A DNA stretch of 64,000 bases from Nocardia aobensis NBRC 100429 (GTDB lineage Bacteria > Actinomycetota > Actinomycetes > Mycobacteriales > Mycobacteriaceae), in NCBI RefSeq assembly GCF_000308375.1, contig NZ_BAFQ01000066.1, positions 1 through 64,000 on the forward strand, in the 5' to 3' direction. Positions within the stretch are counted from its first letter, which is position 1; the number at the start of each line of letters is the position of its first letter. The notes beneath the pieces were generated by a model, which made no database searches, had not been told where the DNA came from, and saw only the letters and a program-made list of their open reading frames with translations. The position numbers and the translations under genes are program-made. Positions 16,747-25,965 of this stretch are shown piece by piece.

Positions 16747-18018
16747 GTGTTGAGCTGGGATGAATTCGGTTCAGCTCTGGCCGAGGAGTTGGCGGCGCTG
16801 CCGGTTGGCGCGCTGGTGGTGATTGACGAAAGAGGTGAGTCCGGTCGCTACGTTCAGTTCGTTCACGTTGACGACAACCTGTATGCCGAGCTGATGAGCG
16901 ACCGGAATCCCGCCCTCACGCAGGTGCAGGCACCTGAGCAATGTCAGCTGATTGCTGGACTCGGATGGCGGGCGCCCGGCACTAGTCCGGAAGGTAATCC
17001 GAATTGGTGGACGGAGCTGAAGTGTCCGATCCGGACGGCGGACTATCGCCGCCTGGCCGGGATGGCGGTCTCAGGCCTGCGGGATGGGTTGGGGATGTCG
17101 AGCCCGGCGGACCTGACCTACCGAGCATGGAACTCTCTTGACGGCAACCTTCCGTTGGAAATGTCCGGTCTGGATATCGCCTGGGTTCCGGAACCGCCGC
17201 TAGGGCAGGGTGCGGCGGGGCCACCAGGCGCTGACGACTCTCCGTTGATCTCCCTCGGTCCATCAGCACTTCGGGAAGAGGGCGCCTCGGACGAAGCGGC
17301 CAATAGCTCCAAGCCGAGTGCCCTTGCACGCGAAAGTATTTGGGAGCCGCCCCCGCTTCCTGGCGACTCGACCTCGGTCGGCGGTAGTCGCAACGACCAT
17401 CGTGCCTCCTGGGACTACCTCAGGCCGCCACCGTTCAACCCTCCTGCGCCGCCGGCCGACCGGTCGGAAATGACGTCGTCGGAACTCGTCGAGTTCGTCC
17501 GATGGATCCGGAACCTGTCGTGGGGCTGGAACATCTACGACATCGGGAGCGTGATCACTGCTGCCGGACTCACCGAATTCGTGGACCTGAACCCGGACGG
17601 CATTGCGTTTACCAGCAAGTACAGCACCGGACGTTCCTATCTCGACTTCTACGGCGATAGGGTCGCGTACTTCGACGCACCCGTCGCCAACCTTCCGGAG
17701 TTCGAACACGATGGCACCCGCCTTACCGATGCCATGGCGCGGATGACTGACGCACTGACCGACGAATACGGTAAGCCGATACAACTCCCCGCACCGGTCG
17801 GCCTGGAGAAGTACGGGCCGTACATGGAGTGGGTGGGCGCCGAAAACACGGTGACGTTGTCGCGTGACGCGCTGTCCGTGCGGGCGGTGTTCCGACTCAA
17901 CGAAGGCGCAACGGTCGTGTGTGGCGAGGACGAGCATGCGCGCCGGGTCGCCCTGCCTGGCAGACCGCTGACCGGCGAGGACTTACGCCTCCGCTGGACG
18001 GGGAGCGACTCTTCGTAG
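16747..18018 (+). CDS. YbjN/TY-Chap-like protein with proline-rich linker
   Basis: A 423-residue protein. The N-terminal ~120 residues (SWDEFGSALAEELAALPVGA, GRYVQFVHVDDNLYAEL, LIAGLGWRAP, NWWTELKC) resemble YbjN/TY-Chap-type peptide-binding domains known from actinobacterial polymorphic-toxin and type VII secretion contexts. A low-complexity Pro/Ser/Ala linker follows (~150-270), then a second globular domain of about 170 residues that starts near MTSSELVEFVRWIR and is unrecognised. GTG 16747 follows GAGGGGG. It has no signal peptide. The next gene downstream is a broken membrane-protein gene. Domain naming is tentative. Confidence 0.65.
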   Translation: MLSWDEFGSALAEELAALPVGALVVIDERGESGRYVQFVHVDDNLYAELMSDRNPALTQVQAPEQCQLIAGLGWRAPGTSPEGNPNWWTELKCPIRTADYRRLAGMAVSGLRDGLGMSSPADLTYRAWNSLDGNLPLEMSGLDIAWVPEPPLGQGAAGPPGADDSPLISLGPSALREEGASDEAANSSKPSALARESIWEPPPLPGDSTSVGGSRNDHRASWDYLRPPPFNPPAPPADRSEMTSSELVEFVRWIRNLSWGWNIYDIGSVITAAGLTEFVDLNPDGIAFTSKYSTGRSYLDFYGDRVAYFDAPVANLPEFEHDGTRLTDAMARMTDALTDEYGKPIQLPAPVGLEKYGPYMEWVGAENTVTLSRDALSVRAVFRLNEGATVVCGEDEHARRVALPGRPLTGEDLRLRWTGSDSS

Positions 18019-18125
18019 TTGTTCGTCGGATGGTCGATCTGGAACGCCCCACAGATTGGACCTATCCAGGGAATAATTGGCGAAGTCGTTGCGTGACAAG
18101 GCATGTGAATGACGGGGGTGGTGTG

Positions 18126-18997
18126 ATGAACGACTATCTGTCTCTACTTCCATCGACTTTGCAGTGGATTTCCAGGCAGCTCGACTCGGTGTCGCCGACA
18201 CCGTGGCCTCTGTGGATCGGTGGGTTGTTTCCGGTCTACGTCGCCGTCGTATCGGTGTTGCTCTGGTTTCTGCGCGGGTCGGTGTGGCCGGTTCAGTGCG
18301 CTTATCCGCGGACGAGCAAGGGGTGACCGTGCCGCAATTGGGTGCCGGGCGAGTGGATGCGCTGTCGTCACCACAATCGCCGTGTCAGATATCGCTACGG
18401 GCACGAGGTGGTGAAACTGCAACGCTGGCAGACCCTGACCAGGGGAAACAAGATCGTGGACCGGCCGGAGGTCGGAGTGGGAGCGCTGAGGCTGCGCCCT
18501 GCGAATGCGACGCTGCTGTACGAGAAAGGTTACGCCCGACCGCCTTTGGCGGTGGTTCGGCTGCTGCCGGACAAGCTCCGTGCTGGGCTGCGACGACTCG
18601 GTGAGGCGCGCTGGAGAAAGGCGGCGCCGCCTGAGAAAGCTGCGCGGCCCGGCCACCAGCCCTACGAATCGATTGCTACGGAACGGCGGACCGATATCGC
18701 GGAAGGGCTGAACCAGGTGGTCCGGGCGACTCAGTTGCGACGATCGCCTTCTGCCTCGCCATCGTTTTCACCATTGTCGCGACTATGCTCCGAGACACCG
18801 CGCAAACCGTTCTCCAATATGTGGCGACGCTGGGGTTCGTGTTGGCCTGGGCTGCAACGAGTGCCGGACTTTACGGGCGAAGCGAAACCTGGCTCAAAGG
18901 CGCGTGCCTCAAGTCTCTGAAGTGGTGGGCGGGTATCTTCGTGCCGGTGGGGCTACTGAATCTTGCCTTCACGGTCATGAACAAATCCCCCGCATAA
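18126..18997 (+). pseudogene. Membrane protein gene broken by in-frame TGA and a frameshift
   Basis: The frame starts MNDYLSLLPSTLQWISRQL with one membrane segment (WIGGLFPVYVAVVSVLLWF) and stops at TGA 18324-18326. Past the stop the same frame goes on coherently: CAYPRTSKG-stop-PCRNWVPGEWMRC, where a single C-to-T change (CGA to TGA) would explain the break and would restore a C-x9-C-x9-C-x2-H cluster. Coherent sequence continues to about 18725. It then resumes one frame off (FCLAIVFTIVATMLRDT, with two further membrane segments) up to a stop at 18997. So two lesions separate three pieces of one plausible protein of about 290 residues. Alternatives: a real 66-residue peptide (18126-18326), or sequencing errors. 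Confidence 0.6.
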
Positions 18998-19283
18998 TGA
19001 CACATACCCAGTGATCGGCGGCCCCGCATCGCGCGGGGTGCTGTGGCGGGGGAGGGGCCTGTCGACCGACTGTCGAGTCGCCGTTCGCCACCAGGCAGGC
19101 CCCCAACCCGGTGAGACCGTCGACCTCAGGAATCAGCCTGTGTCTCTCGGCGATGGATCCGCGCAGAAGCTGAGGCGGAGGTGACGAGGAATCGTGTCGC
19201 AGCCATTCGTTCTGTGATATTCGAGGGCGAGGCTGATCGAGCAACCCACGACTAAAACCGCCCATTCGTGGTAGCCGGGGTAT

Positions 19284-20648
19284 ATGGCCACGCACGTGAA
19301 CGAAAGGGAACGGAAGTACCAGTTGCCGATCACGGGTGGGGTGCCGCTGGATGATGTGCCCGGTATGACCCTGGACCCGCTGAGCGAGGAGCAGGTACTG
19401 GACGCCGTCTACCACGACACCGCGGATCTGCGGTTGGCGCACAAGGGAATCACGCTTCGGCGGCGGACCGGTGGGGAGGATGAGGGGTGGCATCTGAAGT
19501 TGCCGGTGGGGGAGGATACCCGTGAAGAGATTCAGGTCCCGCTGGGGCGCGGGGGCAAGTCGGCGCCGCAGGAGCTGACCGACATGCTCGCGGGGATCAC
19601 CCGGGGCCGGCCGCTCGCGCCGGTGGCGCATATTCGGACGAAACGGCGGAAATGGCGGCTTTCCGACGATCGGGGCGCGGTCGCGGCGGAGATCGTCGCC
19701 GACAGTGTGTCGGGTCAGACCCTCGGTGAGTCGTCGTCGGTGATGTCGTGGGAGGAGATCGAGGTCGAGTTGACCGGCGGTGGTCCGGATGTGTTCGACA
19801 CCGTCGAGAAGAGACTGGGCAAGCCGTCGGACGCGCCGCCGAAGGCGCTGCGCGTCCTCGGTGTCCGTACGACGCCGCGTCCACCCGAGCGGGGTCTGCA
19901 GGGCTATATGCGCAAGCAGGCGGACAAGATGATCGAGCAGGACATCCTGATCCGGCGCCGCAGCCCCGACTCGATCCACCAGATGCGGGTCGCCGGTCGT
20001 CGGCTGCGCAGCATTCTGCAGGCCTTCAAGGGCTCGCGAGATCTGCGCAACGAGTTGAAGTGGCTCTCCGGTGTCCTCGGCGATATGCGTGATCTCGAGG
20101 TTCTGCACGACCACCTCGTCGCGGAGGTCAGGGCCCTGCCGGACGAACTGGTGATCGGCGAGGTACGCCGGCGGCTGACCGAGTCGTTCGTCCCACGCCG
20201 ATCGGCGGCCCGCACCGACGTGCTCGAGGCGCTCAACAGCGAACGATACTTCGCGCTGCTGGACTGCCTGGAAACCAGTCACCGACTCCCGCTGCACCGC
20301 AAGAAGGGCAAGGGGCTGCGCAAGACCCGCCGCCGCGTCGACCGTGCGTTCGACGACATCGGGCGGCTCGGCACCGATCGCGGCCTGCACGAGGTGCGGA
20401 AGGCGGCGAAACGCACCCGCTACGCGGCCGAGGCGACCGGCAAGAAGAAGCTGGCCCGCCGCATGAAGAAGTTGCAGAAATCCCTCGGCGTCCACCAGGA
20501 CGCGGTCGTCGCGCGCGCCGAGGTGCGCACCCTCGGTGTCCAGGCGCACCTGTCCGGGGAGAACGCCTTCACCTACGGATTGCTGTACGGCAGGGAGGTA
20601 CAGCGCGCCGAGAAGGTGCGGCAAGCGCTGCGGCTCGGGGAGCGATAG
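19284..20648 (+). CDS. CYTH-CHAD domain protein
   Basis: A 454-residue two-domain protein. The N-terminal CYTH domain (~1-195, the triphosphate-tunnel fold) shows the NERERKYQLP signature and alternating charged strands (GITLRRRTGG, GWHLKLP, AHIRTKRRKW). The C-terminal CHAD domain (~205-450) is helical and His/Arg-rich (SIHQMRVAGRRLRSILQAF, HEVRKAAKRTRYAAE). CYTH proteins bind or hydrolyse organic or inorganic triphosphates; CHAD domains bind polyphosphate. A role on polyphosphate granules or tripolyphosphate metabolism is likely. It is convergent with the proline iminopeptidase gene, with 8 bp between stops. Confidence 0.93.
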   Translation: MATHVNERERKYQLPITGGVPLDDVPGMTLDPLSEEQVLDAVYHDTADLRLAHKGITLRRRTGGEDEGWHLKLPVGEDTREEIQVPLGRGGKSAPQELTDMLAGITRGRPLAPVAHIRTKRRKWRLSDDRGAVAAEIVADSVSGQTLGESSSVMSWEEIEVELTGGGPDVFDTVEKRLGKPSDAPPKALRVLGVRTTPRPPERGLQGYMRKQADKMIEQDILIRRRSPDSIHQMRVAGRRLRSILQAFKGSRDLRNELKWLSGVLGDMRDLEVLHDHLVAEVRALPDELVIGEVRRRLTESFVPRRSAARTDVLEALNSERYFALLDCLETSHRLPLHRKKGKGLRKTRRRVDRAFDDIGRLGTDRGLHEVRKAAKRTRYAAEATGKKKLARRMKKLQKSLGVHQDAVVARAEVRTLGVQAHLSGENAFTYGLLYGREVQRAEKVRQALRLGER

Positions 20649-20656
20649 GTCACCTA

Positions 20657-21610
20657 TCAGACGTCGGTTTGCGCGAAGCGGGCGATGGCTCGGGCGATCG
20701 CTTCGCTCATGGCGGGGCTGCCGGTGTGGCCTGAGTCGTCGATGACGTGCAGGCGGGCCTCGGGCCAGACTTTCGCCAGTTCCCAGGCGGTTTCCAGGGG
20801 CGCGCTGAGATCGAGGCGGCCGTGGATCAGTTCACCGGGGATTCCGGCCAGGCGCCCGGCCTCGCGCAGCAGCACGCCCTCGTCGAGCCACGCCGCGTGC
20901 GCGAAGTAGTGGGTGCAGATCCGGACGAAGGTGAGCATGGCCGCGTCCGGCTTGGCGCTGTATTGCCCTGGGCGGCCCAGGGATTCGTGGGCGATCACCG
21001 CGTCTTCCCAGCGGCACCACTCGATCGCGGCGCTGCGGCGCACCTCCGGGTCCGGGTGTTCGAGTAGTCGCCGGTAACCGTCGACCAGGTCACCGTCGCC
21101 GGGCAGCCCGGCACGGAACCGCTCCCACTCGGCAGGCAGCAGCTGTGCGACACCCCGGTACAGCCAGTCGATTTCGCGGCGGCGGGTGGTGGTGATGCCG
21201 ACCAGCACGATCCCGGTGACCCGCTCCGGGTACCGCTCGGCGTAGGCGAGGATGAGCGTCGAACCCCAGGATCCGCCGTACAGCAGCCAGCGGTCGACGC
21301 CGAGATGGGTGCGCAGCCGCTCCATATCCGCGATGAGGTGCTCGGTGGTGTTCACCGACATGTCGGTGTCCGGGTTGGCAGCGCTCGGAATGCTCCGGCC
21401 ACAACCGCGCTGGTCGAACTGCACGATGCGGAAGATGTTCGGGTCGAACGATTTTCGTGGACCGGGACTGCTCCCGCTGCCCGGTCCGCCGTGCACCACC
21501 AGTACCGGCCGGCCCGCGGGGTTGCCGCTGGTGCACCAGTACACCTGATTTCCCTGGCCGACCTCGAGCAGGCCGTCGGCGTACGGGTCGATCGGGGGGT
21601 AGGGGGGCAC
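20657..21610 (-). CDS. pip: Proline iminopeptidase (alpha/beta hydrolase, S33)
   Basis: A 317-residue S33 peptidase that removes N-terminal proline from peptides. The oxyanion motif HGGPGSG starts at His40, FDQRGCGRSIPS follows, and the nucleophile elbow is GGSWGS; the catalytic Asp and His lie in the C-terminal third (HGRLDLSAPLE, DDSGHTGS). Length and motifs match the bacterial Pip family. The start is GTG 21610, with TAACCT 8 nt upstream suggesting a leaderless or nearly leaderless mRNA. No signal peptide, so it is cytoplasmic. Confidence 0.93.
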   Translation of the reverse strand: MPPYPPIDPYADGLLEVGQGNQVYWCTSGNPAGRPVLVVHGGPGSGSSPGPRKSFDPNIFRIVQFDQRGCGRSIPSAANPDTDMSVNTTEHLIADMERLRTHLGVDRWLLYGGSWGSTLILAYAERYPERVTGIVLVGITTTRRREIDWLYRGVAQLLPAEWERFRAGLPGDGDLVDGYRRLLEHPDPEVRRSAAIEWCRWEDAVIAHESLGRPGQYSAKPDAAMLTFVRICTHYFAHAAWLDEGVLLREAGRLAGIPGELIHGRLDLSAPLETAWELAKVWPEARLHVIDDSGHTGSPAMSEAIARAIARFAQTDV

Positions 21611-21652
21611 GGTTGCCGAGGTTAGCGGAACAGCGGGGCCGGCGTCGACGAC

Positions 21653-21991
21653 TCAGTCGGGGATCAGGGCATACACCTGCACGACGAATTCCTGCGTCGT
21701 GCCGGACGGGTCGGCGATGTAGAAACCGCGGCGCGACAACGACTTCCGTTCCAGCGGCATGCGGGTTCTGCCACCGGAGACGATGTTCGAGAGGACGCGC
21801 TGGTCGTAGTTGGCCCGGACGTCGACCATCACGCTGAACTTGATCACTTCGGTGCCGGGGCCGGTCCGCCAGAGCAGTTCTTCCGCTTCCGCCGGCACGG
21901 ACGCGAACGAAAAGTTGTCACTCGCTCGCGCCTTCTGATTGCGCCGGGGTTGTGGATCCGACCGGACTTCGGCGACCAAGACCTCTCGCAT
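21653..21991 (-). CDS. Conserved hypothetical protein, 112 residues
   Basis: Small soluble protein with no recognised domain. It reads as a compact alpha/beta unit (EVIKFSVMVDVRANYDQRVL, RGFYIADPSGTTQEFVVQVYALIPD). The ATG is preceded by AGGGAGGGC at good spacing, so it is a genuine gene. It starts 87 bp downstream of the end of the HTH-citrate synthase gene on the same strand, so the two may share a transcript. Function unknown. Confidence 0.75.
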   Translation of the reverse strand: MREVLVAEVRSDPQPRRNQKARASDNFSFASVPAEAEELLWRTGPGTEVIKFSVMVDVRANYDQRVLSNIVSGGRTRMPLERKSLSRRGFYIADPSGTTQEFVVQVYALIPD

Positions 21992-22078
21992 CGCTGCCCT
22001 CCCTGTATGTCTTGTGCCGCTTCGGGGATGTCCTCGAATCTTAGCGGCTACGGCTGTCCGATCCGCCGGTTCGTGATG

Positions 22079-23263
22079 TCATCGGTGTCGTGGGACCGCG
22101 CGAGGGCGGATGAGCGTCCCGGATTCGTACTCCTCCATCGCGTGAGCCAGCCAGCCCGCCGTTCGCGCGACGGCGAAGATGATCTCGCCCGCACCGGGAA
22201 TCATGCCGAACACCGTGGCGAGAACGCCGAGGCCGAAATCGCTGTTGACCGCGGGTAAGCGCCGGTGCCGCAGTTCAGCCGAAATTGCCTCGGCCACAAG
22301 CAGAACCGGATGATCCGGTGCGAGCGTGCGGATCGCATCGACCAGGTAGGTGCCGCGTGCGTCGCCGGAGCGGTAGACGGCGTGGCCGGCGCCGGGAATG
22401 CGTTCACCGCGACGCAGACGCTCGTCCAGCGCCGTGGGTACGGCGCGGGGGTCGGTGATATCGGCGAGCATCCGCTCCACCGCCAGCGAGGCGCCGCCAT
22501 GCATGGGACCACCGAGAACCCCGAGACCGCAGCCGACGACGGCGTACGGGTCGGCGTGCGCCGACGCCGCGATCCGGGCCGCGAAGGTGGAGGACGCCAG
22601 CTCGTGATCGGCCAGCAGCACCATTGCCGCGCACAGTATTCGCAACTCGTCGTCATCGGCGGGCGCGGTGGCGGACAGTCGTGACCAGAGCATCGCGGCG
22701 GCGGAGCGGCCGACCGGGAGGGACAGCTGCGGGAGGGCCCCGATCATGCCGGCGATCACGGCGCGCGCGATGGTGACCACGGTCGCGCGATCGCGGTGGA
22801 AACGCAGCGGATCGCCGACGGCCAAGGTGGTGACGATGAGTTGCAGCCGGTCGATCGGCAGCAGGCCCTCGGGCAGGCCGGCCTGGGTAGCGCGGGCAGC
22901 TGCCACCGCCTTCTCGGAGGCTTTCCAGGGGCCGCTGTCGGTGAGGTCCCCCTCCCACAACCACTCGGCGACGGCCTCGAAGCTGTGCGATGCGGCCAGT
23001 TCGACGGCGTCGCGACCGCGGAAGTACGGCCGGTCGGCGCCCAGGGTGGTGATGCGGGAGGCGATATCGATTTCGGTCGGCGCGGGCTTACGGCGCGGTT
23101 TACCCCGCCGGGCCAGCTCCTCGATCTCCGCCGGATCGAACAGGCTGCGCCGCCGGACCGGGTCGTAGCGACGTTTCAGCACCCCGCGGCTGACGTAGGC
23201 GTACAGGGTCGCTGGCTTCACCCCGAGCCGTTCGGTCGCGTCGGCGGTGTCCATCCACTCCAT
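22079..23263 (-). CDS. Citrate synthase-family protein with N-terminal MerR-like HTH
   Basis: A 394-residue protein. The first ~55 residues are a winged helix-turn-helix of excisionase/MerR type (TADATERLGVKPATLYAYVSRGVL, then RRRSLFDPAEIEEL). The remainder is a citrate synthase-like fold: LQLIVTTLAVGDPLRF, the GGPMHGGAS loop, IPGAGHAVYR with a catalytic-site His, and a C-terminal segment with GMIPGAGEIIFAVARTAGW. It may be a regulator sensing acyl-CoA/oxaloacetate or a condensing enzyme with DNA-binding ability. ATG 23263 has TATGGT 6 nt upstream, so a leaderless mRNA is likely. A 16-bp palindrome covers this promoter. It diverges from the DUF2332 gene. Confidence 0.88.
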   Translation of the reverse strand: MEWMDTADATERLGVKPATLYAYVSRGVLKRRYDPVRRRSLFDPAEIEELARRGKPRRKPAPTEIDIASRITTLGADRPYFRGRDAVELAASHSFEAVAEWLWEGDLTDSGPWKASEKAVAAARATQAGLPEGLLPIDRLQLIVTTLAVGDPLRFHRDRATVVTIARAVIAGMIGALPQLSLPVGRSAAAMLWSRLSATAPADDDELRILCAAMVLLADHELASSTFAARIAASAHADPYAVVGCGLGVLGGPMHGGASLAVERMLADITDPRAVPTALDERLRRGERIPGAGHAVYRSGDARGTYLVDAIRTLAPDHPVLLVAEAISAELRHRRLPAVNSDFGLGVLATVFGMIPGAGEIIFAVARTAGWLAHAMEEYESGTLIRPRAVPRHR

Positions 23264-23269
23264 GGGTTG

Positions 23270-23275
23270 ACCATA
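23270..23275 (-). promoter_or_regulatory. -10 element, leaderless, HTH-citrate synthase gene
   Basis: On the minus strand TATGGT is followed by 6 nt and then the ATG. It overlaps the end of the palindrome at 23274-23289. Confidence 0.5.
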
Positions 23276-23289
23276 ATCAATATTGATTA
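23274..23289. promoter_or_regulatory. Perfect 16-bp palindrome between divergent genes
   Basis: TAATCAATATTGATTA is fully self-complementary and very AT-rich in a GC-rich region. It sits 10 bp upstream of the HTH-citrate synthase start and 28 bp upstream of the DUF2332 start, overlapping the former's -10 element. It is the obvious candidate operator for the HTH of the citrate synthase-like protein and could control both genes. Confidence 0.75.
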
Positions 23290-23317
23290 CGGCTGTGCGG
23301 CGGCGCACAGTTCACTC

Positions 23318-24406
23318 ATGCATCTGGTATCGCAATTCGAGTTGCAAGCCAAGGCCTGCGACAAGCTCGGTTCACCGCTGTACGGCTCCCTGCTGCGCGA
23401 CATCGCGCGCGATATCGACGATCGCGGACCCTGCGCCGCGGTTCTGGAGGGCTACGAGGACATCGACTTCGATTCCGCGGTGCCGTTGCGCTTGCTGGCC
23501 GGCGTGCACGCCTTGGTATTGTCCGGCGCCGCAAGCGATCTCGCTCCCTTCTATCCGAGCTCGGGAGCGTCGGTGCGGGCCCACGATCCCGCCGGCGCGT
23601 GGGCTCCGTTCCGGCAGGTCGTGGCCGATCGGGCCGAGTGGATTCGCGACTGGCTGACTCGTCCGCCGCAGACCAACGAGGTCGGGCGGGCCGTTCCGCT
23701 GCTGGCCGGGCTGCTCGCGGCGGTCGATGCGATGCCGCTGCCGATCCGATTGCTCGAGCTGGGTGCCAGCGGCGGACTCAACCTGCGCGCCGACCATTTC
23801 CGCTGGGACAGTGGCGATATCGGCTGGGGGCCGCAGGATTCACCGGTCACGATCGCGGACGCGTGGCGGGGGCCGGTCCCGCAGTGGCTGGCCGGTGCGG
23901 TGCGACGCCATCCGCAGGTCACGGTCGTCGAGCGACGCGGGTGCGATCCGACGCCGCTGGATCCGTTGTCGCCGCGCGACGCGCTCGCATTGCGTGCCTA
24001 TGTCTGGCCGGATCAGCAGGCGCGGGCGGCCCGGCTCGACGGAGCGTTGCGACTGGCGGAGAAGATCCCCGTCGATATCGCCGTGACCGGGGCCCGGGAC
24101 TTCCTCGCCGGCATCGAGGTGGAGCCCGGCACGCTGACCGTCGTGTGGCATTCGGTGATGCGTCAATACGTCGGCAAGGACGAATGGCAGGCGGTCTCCG
24201 CCGAGCTGGACCGGCTGGCTGCCGCCTCGCGCGCCGACGCCGGATTCGCTTGTGCGGCTTTCGAACCCCAGAACAACTCCGACGATCGCAACGGCTTCCG
24301 GCTCACCGTCCGGATCGGCGACAACGAGCCGGTGATCCTCGCCCGTGCGATGCCGCACGGCGTCCCCACGTTCGCCTACCCGCTCGACGATCCCGGCACG
24401 GTGTAG
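23318..24406 (+). CDS. DUF2332 domain protein
   Basis: A 362-residue protein of the DUF2332 family. It shows a Rossmann-like methyltransferase-type core (IRLLELGASGGLNLRADHF), RRGCDPTPLDPLSP, LRAYVWPDQ and a C-terminal AFEPQNN segment. The family is common in actinobacteria; SAM-dependent methylation has been suggested from the fold, but no substrate is known. ATG 23318 fits the usual family length. No Shine-Dalgarno site is visible. Divergent from the HTH-citrate synthase gene across a palindrome. Confidence 0.85.
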   Translation: MHLVSQFELQAKACDKLGSPLYGSLLRDIARDIDDRGPCAAVLEGYEDIDFDSAVPLRLLAGVHALVLSGAASDLAPFYPSSGASVRAHDPAGAWAPFRQVVADRAEWIRDWLTRPPQTNEVGRAVPLLAGLLAAVDAMPLPIRLLELGASGGLNLRADHFRWDSGDIGWGPQDSPVTIADAWRGPVPQWLAGAVRRHPQVTVVERRGCDPTPLDPLSPRDALALRAYVWPDQQARAARLDGALRLAEKIPVDIAVTGARDFLAGIEVEPGTLTVVWHSVMRQYVGKDEWQAVSAELDRLAAASRADAGFACAAFEPQNNSDDRNGFRLTVRIGDNEPVILARAMPHGVPTFAYPLDDPGTV

Positions 24407-24537
24407 TGGTGGGAGACGGCACGGCCGGCCCCTTCGGCAGGGCGATGCGGCGCTCGGTGCAGCGCGGCCGCCGCCCATTCCCCGGCTGCACCCCTCCGGC
24501 AGCCGAGGAGGCGGCTGTTCCATTGAACGGGAAATAC

Positions 24538-25965
24538 TCAGGCCCCGTGAGTGTTTCGCACCGAATGATTCGCGTGAATGACATCCGCGGCGTCCCAGCG
24601 GTCCTTCGCGGCTACCCATCGCGGCAGGTCGGAGCCGAACAGGCGCTCCGGGGCCGCTGCGCTTTCGGTGAAGCTGCTGATGTCACGATCCGATCGGACG
24701 GTGGCGACGGCAGCCGTCAGCGCCCGGAACCCGGTTGCGGCCGCTTCGGCCGCGCCCGGGGCGGGAACGACGGCGACGGCGAACAGGAGTGCGGCGGATC
24801 CGCGGGTCGGGCTCGCTTCGGTGCGGTCGAGGGCGCCGCCGAGGTGGCGCAGTTCGATCGAGGTGAGTGTGTCGGCGGGACCGTCGGTCACCGCGGTGAC
24901 GATCGCGTCCACCACCTCCGCGGGGAGCGTCCGGAGCAGCGCGCTGCGCCCGAGTGCCGGGACCGGAACCGGCGGATCCATATGCAGACCGGCGAGCGTC
25001 GACGGTGCGACGACATCGAATGTGTCGACAAGCGGGGACAATTCACGTAGCGGCGCGAGCAGATCGTGTGCCGTCGCCGCGTCGGCTTGTATCACGGCCT
25101 CGATGATCGCGAAGGCCCGTCCGGCGAACATCGGTGGGGCGTCGGGAGCGTCGGGGAAGCGCAGTACTCGTACCACGGAGGTCACGGTTTCGGGCATCGT
25201 CGCGGTCCATGCCGTCCAGGCGTGGAAGATGTCGCGGGTCGATTCGACCGGCCAGAACAAGGCGCCCGCGACCACGTCATCGATGGCGTGCAGTCGCAGT
25301 GTGAGCGCGGTGATCACCGCGATATCGGCGCCGGCGAGGGCCGAATCGAACAGGTCGTCGCCGGCGCGAACACGGCGGATCACCCCGTCGCCGGTCACGA
25401 GTTCGAGTTCGAGAACCGAGGCTCGGGCGGGGCCGTGTGAGCGCGCGAACCAGCCGAGGCCGCCGCCCAGCACGAGGCCGACCACGCCGACGTCCGCGGC
25501 GAAACCGCCGACCGGTACGAGGCCCGCGGATGCCGCGGCGGCCGTGAGATCGGCGCAGCCGGCGCCGGCGTCGACCTGTGCGATGCGTGCGTCGGCGTCG
25601 ATCTCGATCCGGTCGAGTGCGCCGGTGCGCAGCAGGATCGTGCGTGTGAGGTCGCCCAGCGGGGTGGCGTTGTGGCCGGTGCATTGCGGCGCGACCCGCA
25701 GTCCGAGCGCTGCGGCGGCGCGGACGGTGAGTGCCACGTCGTCGGTGGTCGCCGCGGTCACCACGGCGATCGGTCGCTGGTCGGCCAGCAATTGCCATGC
25801 GGCGCGGGCCTGATCCCATTCGGCATCCGCGGGTCGGATGAGGGTGCCGGACAGTGCCGCCGCGAGGTCGTCGAGGCCGCGAAAGATGTTCGGTAACCCA
25901 GCGTTTCGATCGGCGACGCCGGGTCTGCTGTTCGCGCGGCGGAGGGCTTCGTGTGGGAGGGTCAT
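24538..25965 (-). CDS. FAD-linked oxidase (PCMH/BBE type)
   Basis: A 475-residue berberine-bridge-type flavoenzyme. The FAD-binding PCMH domain lies at ~40-220 (VAPQCTGHNATPLGD for the His-flavin attachment region, VDAGAGCADLTAAAASAGL, GLVLGGGLGWFARSHG), followed by a substrate domain. The end (WDAADVIHANHSV) corresponds to the BBE C-terminal motif. ATG 25965 follows AGGAGAAATC, so the start is secure although the frame is open further upstream. It probably oxidises a secondary metabolite or sugar; no tailoring cluster is evident apart from the glycosyltransferase 500 bp upstream. Confidence 0.9.
   Translation of the reverse strand: MTLPHEALRRANSRPGVADRNAGLPNIFRGLDDLAAALSGTLIRPADAEWDQARAAWQLLADQRPIAVVTAATTDDVALTVRAAAALGLRVAPQCTGHNATPLGDLTRTILLRTGALDRIEIDADARIAQVDAGAGCADLTAAAASAGLVPVGGFAADVGVVGLVLGGGLGWFARSHGPARASVLELELVTGDGVIRRVRAGDDLFDSALAGADIAVITALTLRLHAIDDVVAGALFWPVESTRDIFHAWTAWTATMPETVTSVVRVLRFPDAPDAPPMFAGRAFAIIEAVIQADAATAHDLLAPLRELSPLVDTFDVVAPSTLAGLHMDPPVPVPALGRSALLRTLPAEVVDAIVTAVTDGPADTLTSIELRHLGGALDRTEASPTRGSAALLFAVAVVPAPGAAEAAATGFRALTAAVATVRSDRDISSFTESAAAPERLFGSDLPRWVAAKDRWDAADVIHANHSVRNTHGA

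Noticed and set aside
18975..20624. A 549-codon minus-strand open frame
   Set aside because: Antisense to the CYTH-CHAD gene, whose motifs are unambiguous.
22796..23317. Upstream extension of the DUF2332 frame
   Set aside because: It is antisense to the citrate synthase-like gene and crosses the promoter palindrome; family length fits ATG 23318.
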